Below are positions 50,521-60,234 of a DNA stretch of 64,000 nt, in pieces (position 1 is the stretch's first letter; each line of letters begins with the position of its first letter). The notes below the pieces were generated by a model. The model was not told where the DNA came from, made no database searches, and saw only the letters and a program-made list of their open reading frames with translations. The position numbers and the translations under genes are program-made. The stretch is from Paragemmobacter amnigenus (GTDB taxonomy: Bacteria > Pseudomonadota > Alphaproteobacteria > Rhodobacterales > Rhodobacteraceae): assembly GCF_009908265.2 (NCBI RefSeq), contig NZ_JAAATX020000014.1:62001-126000 (forward strand), written 5' to 3'.

Positions 50521-50946
50521 TTACATGCCCTTGGTGGCGAGAAAGGCCTTGAGCGTGGCGATCTCGGATTCCTGCGCCGCAATGATCGCCTCCGCCAGCT
50601 TGCGCATTTCGGGGTCCTTGCCGAATTCAAGCTGGATCTTCGCCATGTCAATGGCGGCCTGATGGTGAGGGATCATGCCCCGGGCGAAATCGATATCCGG
50701 GTCGCCGGTATAGGGGACCATCATGTCGGCCATCATTTTGTCCATTGCGGCAGCGCTGGCGACGGTAGCCGGGTCATTGGCGAGTTCCGGGGGTATCAGG
50801 GTCGCATGGCTCATCATGCCCATATCCCCCATGCCCATGCCACCCATGTTGGAGTGGTCCATGCCTTCCATGGTCTGCTGGGCAAATGCGATCCCACCGA
50901 CAACAGCAACAGCCGCAATAGACAGCGCGAGAGTACGTTTGTTCAT
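50521..50946 (-). CDS. DUF305 (CopM-like) periplasmic copper-binding protein
   Basis: 141 residues: signal peptide (LSIAAVAVVGGIAFAQ), a Met/His/Gly-rich segment (GMDHSNMGGMGMGDMGMMSH), and the DUF305 four-helix domain with FARGMIPHHQAAIDMAK, the typical HHQ metal site, and AQESEIATLKAFL. Family members such as CopM bind Cu(I) and buffer it in the periplasm. It sits between copZ (28 bases) and copB (78 bases) in one transcript. Confidence 0.92.
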   Translation of the reverse strand: MNKRTLALSIAAVAVVGGIAFAQQTMEGMDHSNMGGMGMGDMGMMSHATLIPPELANDPATVASAAAMDKMMADMMVPYTGDPDIDFARGMIPHHQAAIDMAKIQLEFGKDPEMRKLAEAIIAAQESEIATLKAFLATKGM

Positions 50947-50975
50947 TCAGATTTTCCTTCGATGATTATGTTTTG

Positions 50976-51164
50976 TCAGGCAGGCGCGTAGCCGACCTCG
51001 GTCAGCGCCGCGACCAACCGGTCGCGAGAAGCCGCTGATTTGACTTCGACCTTGTGCGAGGCCGGATCCGCGCTCACCTCGGCGGAGGGGTCTACCGCCT
51101 GGATCGCCTTGGTGACGCTGCGCGCGCAGCCGCCGCAGGTCATGTTCTCGATATGGAACTGCAT
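50976..51164 (-). CDS. copZ: CopZ-like cytoplasmic copper chaperone
   Basis: 62 residues, a single heavy-metal-associated domain with MTCGGCARSV as the Cu(I) site near residue 8-14 and the family end ALTEVGYAPA. It carries Cu(I) to CopA/CopB and to CueR. The start ATG at 51164 is about 30 bases after the start point predicted for the CueR-type promoter, with AAGGAG nearby. Divergent from copA. Confidence 0.94.
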   Translation of the reverse strand: MQFHIENMTCGGCARSVTKAIQAVDPSAEVSADPASHKVEVKSAASRDRLVAALTEVGYAPA

Positions 51165-51199
51165 GAGTGTCTCCTTCGGACAGTCGTCTCATGCACCTC

Positions 51200-51230
51200 G
51201 ATATGGGCCTTCCCACCGTTGTAAGGTCAA
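51200..51230 (-). promoter_or_regulatory. CueR-type promoter of copZ-DUF305-copB
   Basis: Minus strand: -35 TTGACC (51230-51225), 19-base spacer, -10 CATATC (51205-51200). The spacer carries the CueR-like dyad ACCTTAC-N7-GGAAGGC. It is set back-to-back with the copA promoter about 40 bases away, so one CueR can drive both directions. Confidence 0.85.
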
Positions 51231-51268
51231 GAGAACAATTCCGTGATCAGACAAAATGAAATCAGGGC

Positions 51269-51299
51269 TTGACCTTGCCATTATGGGAAGCCCTATCTC
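51269..51299 (+). promoter_or_regulatory. CueR-type promoter of copA-cueR
   Basis: -35 TTGACC (51269-51274), 19-base spacer, -10 TATCTC (51294-51299), with the dyad ACCTTGC-N7-GGAAGCC close to the known CueR consensus. Start near 51306 gives a leader of about 28 bases before the ATG at 51334. Confidence 0.88.
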
Positions 51300-51333
51300 A
51301 GTCAGCGGAGTACCTCGACACTGGAGTGCCGCT

Positions 51334-53811
51334 ATGAACATACAAACCCTTCATCACGCCACGGCGGATCTCGGCAGGATCGTGATCGACGTCGACGGCA
51401 TGACCTGCGCATCCTGTGTTGGGCGCGTTGAACGCGCACTGCAGGCTGTCCCCGGGGTAAAAACTGCAGCCGTCAACCTTGCGACGGAACGGGCAGAAAT
51501 CATCGGATCGGGCCTGGACCGATCGGCTCTGGTCAAGGCAATCGAGGACGCGGGCTATGATGTGCCAACGCGTCCGATCGATATCGTCATCGAGGGTATG
51601 ACCTGCGCCTCCTGTGTGGCACGGGTGGAGCGGGCCTTGAAGACGGTACCCGGCGTGACCGTAGCCAATGTCAATCTGGCCACGGAACGCGCCACGGTCA
51701 CCGGAACCGCGGACCTTGCCGCCCTGATCGGCGCAATCGCGGATGCGGGGTACGAAGCGCGGGCAGCGGCCGAAACCGCCATCATGTCAGAAGAGTCCGC
51801 CGCGAAGAAAACGGCCGAGGAAGCCGCATTGAGGCGCGATGTGCTTTTTGCTGCGGCTCTGACGCTGCCGGTGTTTGTCCTCGAGATGGGATCGCATCTG
51901 TTCTTGTGGGTCCACATGGCGGTGATGAACAGCATTGGCATGCAGAACAGCTGGTACATTCAGTTCGCCTTGACGACCGTAGTCCTCCTTGGTCCTGGCC
52001 TCAGGTTTTACCGCAAGGGGTTTCCGGCCCTGGCGCGTCTGGCGCCTGACATGAACAGCCTGGTCGCGGTCGGAACGTTGGCTGCCTTCGGCTATTCCCT
52101 GGTGGCAACCTTTGCCCCCGGCGTCCTGCCCCTAGGCACCCAGAATGTCTATTTCGAGGCGGCGGCAGTCATCGTCACATTGATCCTCCTTGGTCGTCTG
52201 CTTGAAGCCCGCGCCAAAGGCCGGACCTCAGAGGCGATCAAGCGGCTGGTCGGACTTCAGGCGAAGACCGCCCGTGTCCTTCGCAATGGCGGCCTTGTCG
52301 AAGTGCCGGTCGCCGAAGTCCGCCCCGGTGATATCGTCGAGGTCCGCCCTGGCGAGCGGGTGCCGGTCGACGGCGAGGTCACGACGGGCGCAAGCTGGAT
52401 CGACGAAAGCATGATCTCTGGCGAGCCCCTGCCGGTCGAGAAGGCACCGGGCAGCACCGTGACCGGCGGCACAGTAAACCAGACCGGCGCGTTCAACTTC
52501 CGGGCGACGGCGGTGGGTGAGGCCACGATGCTGGCTCAGATCATCCGCATGGTCGAAGCCGCGCAAGGCGGAAAGCTGCCGATTCAGGCGCTGGTCGACC
52601 GCGTGACGATGTGGTTCGTTCCCGTGGTTATGGCGATTGCCGTGCTGACCTTCGCCGTCTGGCTGATCCTCGGGCCTGATCCGGCCCTGACCTTTGGCCT
52701 GGTCAACGCCGTCGCCGTCCTCATCATTGCCTGCCCCTGCGCCATGGGTCTGGCCACGCCAACGTCGATCATGGTCGGCACCGGGCGTGGTGCCGAGATG
52801 GGCGTGCTCTTCCGCAAGGGCGAGGCCCTGCAGGCCTTGCAGACTGTCAAGGTGGTCGCGTTCGACAAGACCGGTACCCTGACCGAGGGCAAGCCGCGCC
52901 TGACCGACATGGCTCTGGCACCGGGCTTCGCCCGCGCCGCGGTCCTTGCCGTGGTGGCTGCTGTCGAAGCGAAGTCCGAGCATCCGATCGCCCGCGCCAT
53001 TGTCGCGGCGGCCGAAGCCGAGGGCCTGATCCTTCCTGAGGTCACTACCTTCGATTCCGTCACCGGTTTCGGTGTCACGGCGGCGGCGGGCGGGCAGCGG
53101 GTCGACGTCGGCGCCGACCGCTACATGGTCAAGCTCGGCCTCGATGTCTCCCGCTTCGGCGACACCGCGACCCGGCTCGGCGACGAGGGCAAGTCACCGC
53201 TCTATGCCGCCATCGACGGCAAGCTTGCTGCAATCATCGCCGTTGCGGACCCGATCAAGGAAACCACGCCGCAGGCGATCCAGGCATTGCACCTGCTGGG
53301 GCTGAAGGTTGCCTTGATCACTGGCGACAATAGCCGCACGGCGAACGCCATCGCCCGCCAGCTTGGCATCGACGAAGTTGTGGCCGAGGTGCTGCCCGAC
53401 GGCAAGGTCGCTGCGGTGAAACGTCTGAAGGCACTGGGTGCGCTGGCCTATGTCGGCGACGGGATCAACGATGCGCCCGCCCTGGCCGAAGCGGATGTGG
53501 GCCTTGCCGTCGGAACCGGCACCGACATTGCCATCGAAGCGGCGGACGTCGTCCTGATGTCGGGCAGGCTGACTGCCGTCTCGGATGCCATCGCGCTTTC
53601 CAAGGCCACGATGCGAAACATCCGCCAGAACCTGTTCTGGGCCTTCATCTACAACGCCCTGCTGATCCCGGTTGCCGCAGGCGCACTCTGGCCCGCCTTC
53701 GGTATCCTGCTGTCGCCGATCTTTGCCGCCGCTGCGATGGCGCTGTCGTCGGTCTTCGTCCTCGGCAATGCGCTGCGACTGCGGCGCTTTGCACCTTCAA
53801 TCGCCGCGTAA
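51334..53811 (+). CDS. copA: CopA Cu(I)-exporting P1B ATPase
   Basis: 825 residues from the ATG at 51334 (GGAG seven bases upstream); the in-frame start at 51256 lies upstream of the promoter -10 and is rejected. Two N-terminal metal-binding domains, each with GMTCASC, then eight helices with CPC ([14 protein letters not shown]), [11 protein letters not shown], the P1B-1 Cu(I) signatures [11 protein letters not shown] and [23 protein letters not shown] and [10 protein letters not shown]. Exports Cu(I) to the periplasm. Followed by cueR 12 bases later. Confidence 0.96.
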   Translation: MNIQTLHHATADLGRIVIDVDGMTCASCVGRVERALQAVPGVKTAAVNLATERAEIIGSGLDRSALVKAIEDAGYDVPTRPIDIVIEGMTCASCVARVERALKTVPGVTVANVNLATERATVTGTADLAALIGAIADAGYEARAAAETAIMSEESAAKKTAEEAALRRDVLFAAALTLPVFVLEMGSHLFLWVHMAVMNSIGMQNSWYIQFALTTVVLLGPGLRFYRKGFPALARLAPDMNSLVAVGTLAAFGYSLVATFAPGVLPLGTQNVYFEAAAVIVTLILLGRLLEARAKGRTSEAIKRLVGLQAKTARVLRNGGLVEVPVAEVRPGDIVEVRPGERVPVDGEVTTGASWIDESMISGEPLPVEKAPGSTVTGGTVNQTGAFNFRATAVGEATMLAQIIRMVEAAQGGKLPIQALVDRVTMWFVPVVMAIAVLTFAVWLILGPDPALTFGLVNAVAVLIIACPCAMGLATPTSIMVGTGRGAEMGVLFRKGEALQALQTVKVVAFDKTGTLTEGKPRLTDMALAPGFARAAVLAVVAAVEAKSEHPIARAIVAAAEAEGLILPEVTTFDSVTGFGVTAAAGGQRVDVGADRYMVKLGLDVSRFGDTATRLGDEGKSPLYAAIDGKLAAIIAVADPIKETTPQAIQALHLLGLKVALITGDNSRTANAIARQLGIDEVVAEVLPDGKVAAVKRLKALGALAYVGDGINDAPALAEADVGLAVGTGTDIAIEAADVVLMSGRLTAVSDAIALSKATMRNIRQNLFWAFIYNALLIPVAAGALWPAFGILLSPIFAAAAMALSSVFVLGNALRLRRFAPSIAA

Positions 53812-53823
53812 GGAGGCCCTGAG

Positions 53824-54294
53824 ATGAACATCGGTGAAGCTTCAAAATCTTCGGGCGTTTCCGCCAAGATGATTCGCTACTATGAGTCGATAGGGCTCAT
53901 TCCGGCAGCAGGAAGGACGGTTGCAGGATATCGCGTCTACACGATGACCGATGTTCAGCTTCTGCGCTTCATCCGAAGGGCGCGCGACTTGGGTTTTTCC
54001 GTCGAGAAGATCGAGGAGTTGCTGGCGCTCTGGCAGGATCGTTCGCGGCAGAGTGCAGATGTGAAACAGATTGCCCTTCATCAGATCGCCGGTCTTGAAG
54101 TTCGAATTCGTGAAATGCAGGCAATGATGGACACGCTTCGTCATCTGGCAGATGCGTGCTGCGGCGATCACCGCCCGGACTGTCCGATCCTTGCCGACCT
54201 CGTGAATGGCCCCGACCATGGCAGCGGAGCGCGCGAGGAAGATCAACAATCCGCGCCCCGCTCCGGCAAGGCTGCCGGACTTCAAGCGCATTGA
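53824..54294 (+). CDS. cueR: CueR-type Cu(I)/Ag(I)-responsive MerR regulator
   Basis: 156 residues: MerR HTH (MNIGEASKSSGVSAKMIRYYESIGLI), dimerisation helix with Ser77 where divalent sensors have Cys, and the Cu(I) loop with Cys112/113 and Cys120 (ADACCGDHRPDCPIL), the C-x7-C pattern of CueR. It activates the 19-base-spacer promoters. In one transcript with copA, so it is autoactivated. The C-terminal 25 residues (GPDHGSGAREED...) are extra and hydrophilic. Confidence 0.94.
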   Translation: MNIGEASKSSGVSAKMIRYYESIGLIPAAGRTVAGYRVYTMTDVQLLRFIRRARDLGFSVEKIEELLALWQDRSRQSADVKQIALHQIAGLEVRIREMQAMMDTLRHLADACCGDHRPDCPILADLVNGPDHGSGAREEDQQSAPRSGKAAGLQAH

Positions 54295-54744
54295 CATTCC
54301 GCGGTATGCGCATGATCGTGATTTTGTTTGGTGTTCATGGGACGCAGAATCCCCGAACTAAATCGGGAATGAGGAAGGGCGGACCCAGCTGCGGCGCCCA
54401 ATACCTCAGCCGCCCCCGCGACTTGATTTCATTGGATTCTTTGTCCCGGATTTAACGACAACGTGACACCTGGCTTGCTGCACGCGGTCAGTAACGTGTT
54501 TTTGCGGGGGCTCACTTCCATGATCCCCTGCATTTGCCCGGAATCCTTAAACGGAAGACAAAATCTCTATGCTCGCCCCTACCGGGGCGAGTTCGTCGGG
54601 CAGTTCCTTTGCTGTCTGATCGGCTGAAGAGGTGACGTGCAATTGCGTCGGTAGTTGCTGCATGTGTCGCCTGGAGCCGTACCAAGCGCTCTGCTGTTAA
54701 GTTCGACGAGGACTACCCAGTACTACCGGCCGATGTGGATGCAA
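54295..54744. other. 450-base gap with no gene, two small hairpins
   Basis: No supported gene on either strand. It holds a hairpin with arms CCCGA/TCGGG (54352-54367), which may end the copA-cueR transcript. A perfect stem TCGCCCC-TACC-GGGGCGA at 54573-54590 is also present; it is not followed by a T-run. The base composition is lower in GC than the flanks, in keeping with a junction between two separately acquired modules. Confidence 0.5.
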
Positions 54745-54898
54745 TCAGGCTACCAGATAGGTCCCAAACACTGACGTCGTCCTGTCGCGCTCGGTCCAGA
54801 AAATCTCATCAGGCTTGTCCCACATCCGCACGATGATTTCGTCAATACTAGTGAGCAGAGAGGGCGGGCACCAACTCGGCGAGTTGGCGACCGTTTCA
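54745..54898 (-). pseudogene. possible orphan C-terminal gene fragment
   Basis: On the minus strand a frame reads in protein-like fashion (…TSIDEIIVRMWDKPDEIF…FGTYLVA) to a TGA at 54747-54745, but it is preceded by the stop codon region of the small periplasmic gene at 54901 and has no plausible start. It may be the remnant of a gene cut during assembly of the island. No family recognised; open frame length alone is not significant. Confidence 0.3.
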
Positions 54899-54900
54899 TC

Positions 54901-55284
54901 TTAGTATTTTGCCTGGGCCGTGGTCCCGTCGGGGGCAACAAGCTGGAGCGCTCCTTTGACGTCTTTAGCAACCGCGACAGCAGCAGCCCCGATGAGTTGA
55001 CCGTTGGCATCCGGAGTAAGCTCAAACCGCTGTGCACTGCCGTCGACCAGCAAGATTGCGTTGCCCGTCCATCCCTCTGCCGATAACGGCTGATCTGCCC
55101 CGTCATAAAGGTAGACAATCACATTAGGAGTGTCGTTCGCGACCAGTTCCGCGTGCCACGCCCCTGCATCGACTTTCCAACCACCGTTCGGCCCGGGCCG
55201 TGGCTCGTGGGCAAAGGCTGAAAGCGCGACTAATGAAGCCAAGGCAGACAGGCCGAGGCGGAAGGATATTCTGGAAAGGCGCAT
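54901..55284 (-). CDS. small periplasmic protein of the second RND operon
   Basis: 127 residues: signal peptide (LSALASLVALSAFAHE) and a beta-rich mature domain (GPNGGWKVDAGAWHAELVANDTPNVIVYLYDG...). The HEPRPGPNGGW start, with a His near the mature N-terminus, is typical of small proteins that accompany HME-RND pumps. No cysteines. It follows the pump gene by 15 bases on the same strand. Function unknown, perhaps metal capture. Confidence 0.78.
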   Translation of the reverse strand: MRLSRISFRLGLSALASLVALSAFAHEPRPGPNGGWKVDAGAWHAELVANDTPNVIVYLYDGADQPLSAEGWTGNAILLVDGSAQRFELTPDANGQLIGAAAVAVAKDVKGALQLVAPDGTTAQAKY

Positions 55285-55299
55285 TTTGGGCTCCGATGT

Positions 55300-58200
55300 T
55301 CAGTATGCTTCGATTGTGGATGCACGACCTGTTTCCTGCGACTGCTTGGCAGCCTCGGCCCGTGCCTGCGCCACAAGGCGTTCAAGCGGGGCACGGCCAT
55401 AGCGCAGGAACAGTGTCGGGGTCAGGACAGTGTCAAGGATCGTGGCTGTCACCAGGCCACCAAAGATGGTGATGGCGACGGGGTGGAGGATTTCCTTGCC
55501 GGGCGCATCAGCGCCAAGCATCAGCGGCACAAGGGCCACCCCCGCCGACAAGGCGGTCATCAGCACCGGCGTCAACCGCTCCAGACTACCACGAATGACA
55601 AGGTCGCGTCCGAACGGCATGTCTTCTTGAATGGCGAGGTTGATGTAGTGGCTAATCTTCAGAATGCCGTTGCGGGTCGCAATCCCTGTCAGCGTGATGA
55701 AGCCGACCATGGACGCGACCGACAGAGGCTGGCCAGACCACCACAAAGCCGCGACGCTGCCGATCAGGGCCAAAGGCACGGACGCCATGATGATGCCGAC
55801 AAACAGCGGCGAGCGGTAGCGGCTGTAAAGGATCGCGAAGATCATCGCCAGCGACAGGATCGACAAGAGGCCGATGGTGCGCATCGACTCCTCTTGGGCT
55901 TGGAAGGTACCTTCAAGCGTCGCGAAGAATCCGGTGGGCAGGTCCTTCTCGGCCATAACGGCTCGGATCTGTTCGACGATCTGCGCCATGTCGGTTTGCC
56001 CGTCGGAGTTGGCCAGCACGACGAGGCGGCGTTTGCCGTTTTCGCGAAGAATCTGGTTCGGGCCGTCGGTTTCGACCACATCGGCAATCTGACTGACCGG
56101 GATCCAGCCTGTCGGGGTTTCGATCAGGAGATCACCAAGACCGCGTGTCGTGCGTTCTTCGTCCTGCAGGCGCAACACGACGTCGAAGCGCTTGTTGCCA
56201 TCAACGATCCGCGAAACGATGCGACCGTTTGAAAGTTGTTCCAATTGTTCGGTTACGGCAGCGGGCTGCAGACCATAAAGCGCCGCGCGTCCGTAATCGA
56301 CGATGATCTCCAGCTGCGGGATACGGACCTGCTTTTCGACCTGAAGATCGACGACGCCAGGGATTTCATCCAGCGCCACCCGGAACTCCTCGGCAATGGC
56401 GCGCATCGTGTCGAGATCCTCGCCAAAGATCTTGAGCGCAATCTGCGCCCGAACCCCCGACAGCATGTGATCAAGCCGGTGCGATATCGGCTGGCCGATG
56501 TTGGTCACCACCGGCAGCACGGATAGACGCGCACGGATATCCGCCTCGATCTCGGTCTTTGGGCGGCCGTCTTGGGCCAGTTCCACCTCGACCTCGGACG
56601 AATGCACCCCTTCGGCGTGTTCATCCAGTTCCGCACGGCCCGTCCGGCGCCCAACCAGCACAACCTCGGGCACCTCAAGGATCAACTGCTCTGCCACCAG
56701 ACCGATCCGCTGGCTTTCCTCGAGGGATATGCCAGGGTTGAAGAGCATGCTGATCGTCAGCGTGCCTTCGTTGAACGGGGGCAGAAACGCGCGTGGCAGC
56801 TGCGTGGCGAAACTGCCTGCTGTGACCACGGCCGCCAGAACTCCTGCGATCAGCAGGCGTGGGTGCCCGAACGACCACTCAAGCAATTTGCGATTGCCAC
56901 GCTTCAGGACCCGGACGACCATGCCTTCATGCTCATCCAGTCGTTTCAGACCCGGCAGCATGTAATAGGCCATCACCGGGGTCAGCGTGATTGAAACGAC
57001 AAGGCTGGCCAGGATCGAGATGATATAGGCCTGCCCAAGTGGTGCAAAAAGCCGCCCCTCAATGCCCGAGAGCGCAAAGAGCGGCACGAAGACCAGAACA
57101 ATGGTCATCGTGGCGTAAACGATGCCCGACCGAACCTCCTGGCTGGCAGACACGACCACGTCGAAGACTGACCGGGGATTTCCCTTCTCGCGGTTCTCCC
57201 GTAGGCGGCGGAAGATGTTTTCGACATCGACCACGGCGTCGTCGACCAACTCACCGATGGCGATGGCTAGGCCGCCCAGAGTCATCGTGTTGATCGACAG
57301 ACCCATCCAGTAAAAGATGATCGCCGAAACTAGGATAGAAACAGGAATGGCGGTCAACGAGATGATCGTGGTGCGCAAGTTCAACAGGAACAGGAAGAGC
57401 ACGACCGCGACCACCGCAATGGCCTCCAGTAGCACCTTCTGCACATTGCTGATCGACGTCTCAATGAAGGTCGCTTGGCGGAAAAGGATGTTGTCCGCCT
57501 TTACTCCTTCTGGCAGGGCCGCGGTCATCTCCGCCAATGCGGCCTCGACCTGCTGGGTCAGCGCGATGGAGTCCACGTCCGGCTGTTTTTCGACAGAGAC
57601 GATCACAGCATCGTCGCCCATGAAACCGGCATCGCCGCGCTTGGTGCGGGGCGCAAAGCTAACTTCAGCGACCTGATCCAAAGCCACCGGCTGACCATTC
57701 ACGGAGGCCACGACAAGGTTTCCAAGGTCATCCAGGCTTTGGGTGCGCCCGATGTTGCGGATCAGGAACTCGCGTCCGTACTGGTCGGCAAAGCCACCGC
57801 CCGTGTTCGCGCCAAAGCCAGTCAGTGCTGCTTCGACATCTTCATAGGTCACGCCAAAGGCGCGCATTGCTGCCGGGTTTGGCGCAACCCTGTATTGCCG
57901 TACCTCGCCGCCGATCGGGATGACGTTAGCCACCCCCGGAATGGTCAAGAGCCGTGGCCTGATGGTGAAATCGGCCAGTTCGCGCAGCTCCATCGGGGTG
58001 ACCGTATCCGGCCCGGTGACTGCAATCAGCATGATCTGCCCCATAATGGAGGCGACCGGCCCCATCTGTGGCACCACGCCTTGGGGCAGCTGCGCCTGCA
58101 CCAGGGTCAGCCTTTCAGCAATCTGCTGACGGTTGCGGTAGATGTCAGTGTTCCAGTCGAACTCGACATAGACAATCGAAAGGCCCACGCCCGAAGTGGA

Positions 58201-58449
58201 CCGGACCCGCGTGACACCGGGCAGCCCATTCATCTGGGTTTCCAGCGGATAGGTGACCAATTGCTCGACCTCGGGCGGGGCAAGCCCCTCGGCCTCGGTC
58301 ATGATGGTAACGGTCGGACGGTTGAGATCGGGGAACACATCGACCGGAAGGCGGGTGACCGTCAGGGCACCGTAAAGCACCATGACGATGGCAATCGCCA
58401 TGACGAACATGCGGTTGCGCAGTGATTGCGTGACCAGAAAGTTGAACAT
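55300..58449 (-). CDS. second heavy-metal RND efflux pump (CzcA/CusA family)
   Basis: 1049 residues with the RND twelve-helix plan. Phrases include [51 protein letters not shown] in TM4 and [16 protein letters not shown], and [20 protein letters not shown] where the first pump has the CusA-type RARIDMLATGIRTPVG. It therefore belongs to a different HME subgroup and probably has another metal preference; the substrate cannot be set from sequence alone. It lies between its adaptor (nine bases upstream) and a small periplasmic protein. Confidence 0.9.
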   Translation of the reverse strand: MFNFLVTQSLRNRMFVMAIAIVMVLYGALTVTRLPVDVFPDLNRPTVTIMTEAEGLAPPEVEQLVTYPLETQMNGLPGVTRVRSTSGVGLSIVYVEFDWNTDIYRNRQQIAERLTLVQAQLPQGVVPQMGPVASIMGQIMLIAVTGPDTVTPMELRELADFTIRPRLLTIPGVANVIPIGGEVRQYRVAPNPAAMRAFGVTYEDVEAALTGFGANTGGGFADQYGREFLIRNIGRTQSLDDLGNLVVASVNGQPVALDQVAEVSFAPRTKRGDAGFMGDDAVIVSVEKQPDVDSIALTQQVEAALAEMTAALPEGVKADNILFRQATFIETSISNVQKVLLEAIAVVAVVLFLFLLNLRTTIISLTAIPVSILVSAIIFYWMGLSINTMTLGGLAIAIGELVDDAVVDVENIFRRLRENREKGNPRSVFDVVVSASQEVRSGIVYATMTIVLVFVPLFALSGIEGRLFAPLGQAYIISILASLVVSITLTPVMAYYMLPGLKRLDEHEGMVVRVLKRGNRKLLEWSFGHPRLLIAGVLAAVVTAGSFATQLPRAFLPPFNEGTLTISMLFNPGISLEESQRIGLVAEQLILEVPEVVLVGRRTGRAELDEHAEGVHSSEVEVELAQDGRPKTEIEADIRARLSVLPVVTNIGQPISHRLDHMLSGVRAQIALKIFGEDLDTMRAIAEEFRVALDEIPGVVDLQVEKQVRIPQLEIIVDYGRAALYGLQPAAVTEQLEQLSNGRIVSRIVDGNKRFDVVLRLQDEERTTRGLGDLLIETPTGWIPVSQIADVVETDGPNQILRENGKRRLVVLANSDGQTDMAQIVEQIRAVMAEKDLPTGFFATLEGTFQAQEESMRTIGLLSILSLAMIFAILYSRYRSPLFVGIIMASVPLALIGSVAALWWSGQPLSVASMVGFITLTGIATRNGILKISHYINLAIQEDMPFGRDLVIRGSLERLTPVLMTALSAGVALVPLMLGADAPGKEILHPVAITIFGGLVTATILDTVLTPTLFLRYGRAPLERLVAQARAEAAKQSQETGRASTIEAY

Positions 58450-58458
58450 GGTCTGTGC

Positions 58459-60150
58459 CTATCGGATCTGGTTGAGGAGTTCGGCACCCTCGGCCACGAC
58501 ACGAAGCCCGACCTCAAGGCCCGCCACGACCAGCACTGTGTCGCCGTCCAGCGGTTCTACTCGAACCTCGCGCTGGACGAAGCGTTCGGCATTGGTCTTC
58601 ACATAGACCACAAGCTGCCCGTTGGCCCCGCGCAAGACAGCATCGCGGGGTACGACGATTCCTTCATGCTCTGCCGGAGTGGCCGCGATCACCCTCAGCA
58701 ACTGACCCGCCCGCAAACCAGTTGCTTCTCCCACGACAGAAAACCGCACAGGAACGGCTTGTCCCTGGTCGGCAAGACCCGTCCCCTGATAGACAAGATC
58801 GATGGTCGATCCGTCAGCGAAGACCGCCACTGCTTCTGAGCCCAAAGCTTCTGATCGATAGCTCAGCGCCTCGACCCAGAACCTTCCTGGGTCAACGATC
58901 TCGTAAACGGTGACGCCCGGGGAGGCGATCTGGCCCGCGATGGCTTGGCCTGCGGCAATGACCCCGTCAACCGGGGCGATCAGATTTTCCGACACATCGG
59001 TCAGCGAAACCAAGGCGTCACGTTGGGCGATCAAGCTTTCCTGTTCGATCTCCAACTCTTCGATCTCGGTCTGCGCCACCACGCTTTCCAACTGCTTACG
59101 CCGGTCAAGACGGCGAGTGACAAGCTGCAATTCTTGTTCGATCTCACGAATTTGCTGTTGGCGGTCGGCAAGATCTACCGCACCGATGGTCGGCTCGACG
59201 ATGGCGACGATCTGACCTGCCTTCACTAAGGACCCGAGCTGTGGAAAACCACCCGGTGGGGCCACCAGCCTGCCCTCAAGTGACGCCTGCACATAGCCCG
59301 AGGCATTCGGATCTGGAATGATGCGCCCCGGAAGTTCGATGCGCCGCCCATGCAAAGCCGTTTCCGTGACGAGCGTGCGAATGCCCAACACACGCTGCGT
59401 CCCTTTCGGAACAAAGATGGCCCCATCTGGAAAGCGTTGGGCGACATCGCGCGTCGCAGCGGCAGGCATGGGCAATGCTGCGTTGGCCGCGCTGGCGGCA
59501 GCAACCTCCGCCTGCCCCTGCGACGGCGGGATAAGCAGGAGAGCTACCAGCAGAGCTGTAATCTTGGCAGGTGCAACTGGCCGGCGATTGCGCCGCAACA
59601 ACAGCATGCCGAAAACGCCTACCAGCAGACCGATAGCAGCCGCGGCGGCGAGCGTTAGATCGCGGGTCTCCAGGCGCGCCCGCAAGTCACCCAAAACACT
59701 CGCGCCAATCGCTGCTGCAGCGTTTACCTCAACCACTGCCGCTGGTGGTGGTGCGGGGATCGTCAGCGACCCCACCAAAACGTCAAATCCAGCATCGGCA
59801 ATGACGGTGATCGCAAGATCGTAGCTGCCGGGTGTCGCGACCCAGGGTGCGGAAAACGCATAGATCCCCGGCTCCGTTTCCGTGCCGATGATAACACCAG
59901 AGGGCGTGTCCATCTCGACCGCAGCCCCGGCAACGGGCGCGTTGGTGTCGAATGTGTCGATAAAGACCTGCAGTTCGGCACCGCGGGCTATCACGACCGC
60001 TTCGAACACCGTTGATGCTGCTTCGACCCGAGGGGCGATGGTGGTGCTGACCGGCGGCGGCGGTGCGCCGTGATCATGGCCTTCATGTGCGGCCACGCCG
60101 CCCGTGAAGCCAAACATCAGAACAACGGCCAAAGCCCCTACAAACCGCAT
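58459..60150 (-). CDS. RND periplasmic adaptor with an extra N-terminal Ig-like domain and membrane hairpin
   Basis: 563 residues, about 150 longer than usual adaptors. Order: signal peptide; His motif HEGHDHG (22-28); an Ig-like FixH/YtkA-type domain (about 45-132); a membrane helix at 166-185; a basic turn RRNRR; a second hydrophobic segment at 196-209; then the adaptor proper (PGRIIPDPNASGYVQASLEGRL..., coiled-coil hairpin around 320-380, beta-barrel and MPD domain). The adaptor is thus anchored by a two-helix hairpin instead of a lipid or single anchor. It looks like a fusion of a FixH-like gene to the adaptor gene. Confidence 0.88.
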   Translation of the reverse strand: MRFVGALAVVLMFGFTGGVAAHEGHDHGAPPPPVSTTIAPRVEAASTVFEAVVIARGAELQVFIDTFDTNAPVAGAAVEMDTPSGVIIGTETEPGIYAFSAPWVATPGSYDLAITVIADAGFDVLVGSLTIPAPPPAAVVEVNAAAAIGASVLGDLRARLETRDLTLAAAAAIGLLVGVFGMLLLRRNRRPVAPAKITALLVALLLIPPSQGQAEVAAASAANAALPMPAAATRDVAQRFPDGAIFVPKGTQRVLGIRTLVTETALHGRRIELPGRIIPDPNASGYVQASLEGRLVAPPGGFPQLGSLVKAGQIVAIVEPTIGAVDLADRQQQIREIEQELQLVTRRLDRRKQLESVVAQTEIEELEIEQESLIAQRDALVSLTDVSENLIAPVDGVIAAGQAIAGQIASPGVTVYEIVDPGRFWVEALSYRSEALGSEAVAVFADGSTIDLVYQGTGLADQGQAVPVRFSVVGEATGLRAGQLLRVIAATPAEHEGIVVPRDAVLRGANGQLVVYVKTNAERFVQREVRVEPLDGDTVLVVAGLEVGLRVVAEGAELLNQIR

Positions 60151-60211
60151 ATCCGAACCTCGACGCCTGTTTTTGTTGGTGTCGAGATGACCGACAGACG
60201 TCTCTGAACGA

Positions 60212-60224
60212 TTGCCGCTTTGTA
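60212..60224. promoter_or_regulatory. candidate response-regulator box before the second RND operon
   Basis: TTGCC-GCT-TTGTA lies about 62-74 bases upstream of the adaptor start in the short gap after the histidine kinase gene. The same TTGCC-N3-TTGTA pattern occurs before the response regulator gene (62383-62395). OmpR-family regulators bind short direct repeats such as TTGnn with this kind of period. Confidence 0.5.
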
Positions 60225-60234
60225 ACCGAGTGTT

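Noticed and set aside
51256-51333. Upstream in-frame start for copA
   Set aside because: It lies before and inside the CueR-type promoter; 51334 has a good ribosome site.
54750-55118. 122-codon minus-strand frame
   Set aside because: Its first part is antisense-frame shadow of the gene at 54901 and composition is Ser/Arg-rich; not a real gene.
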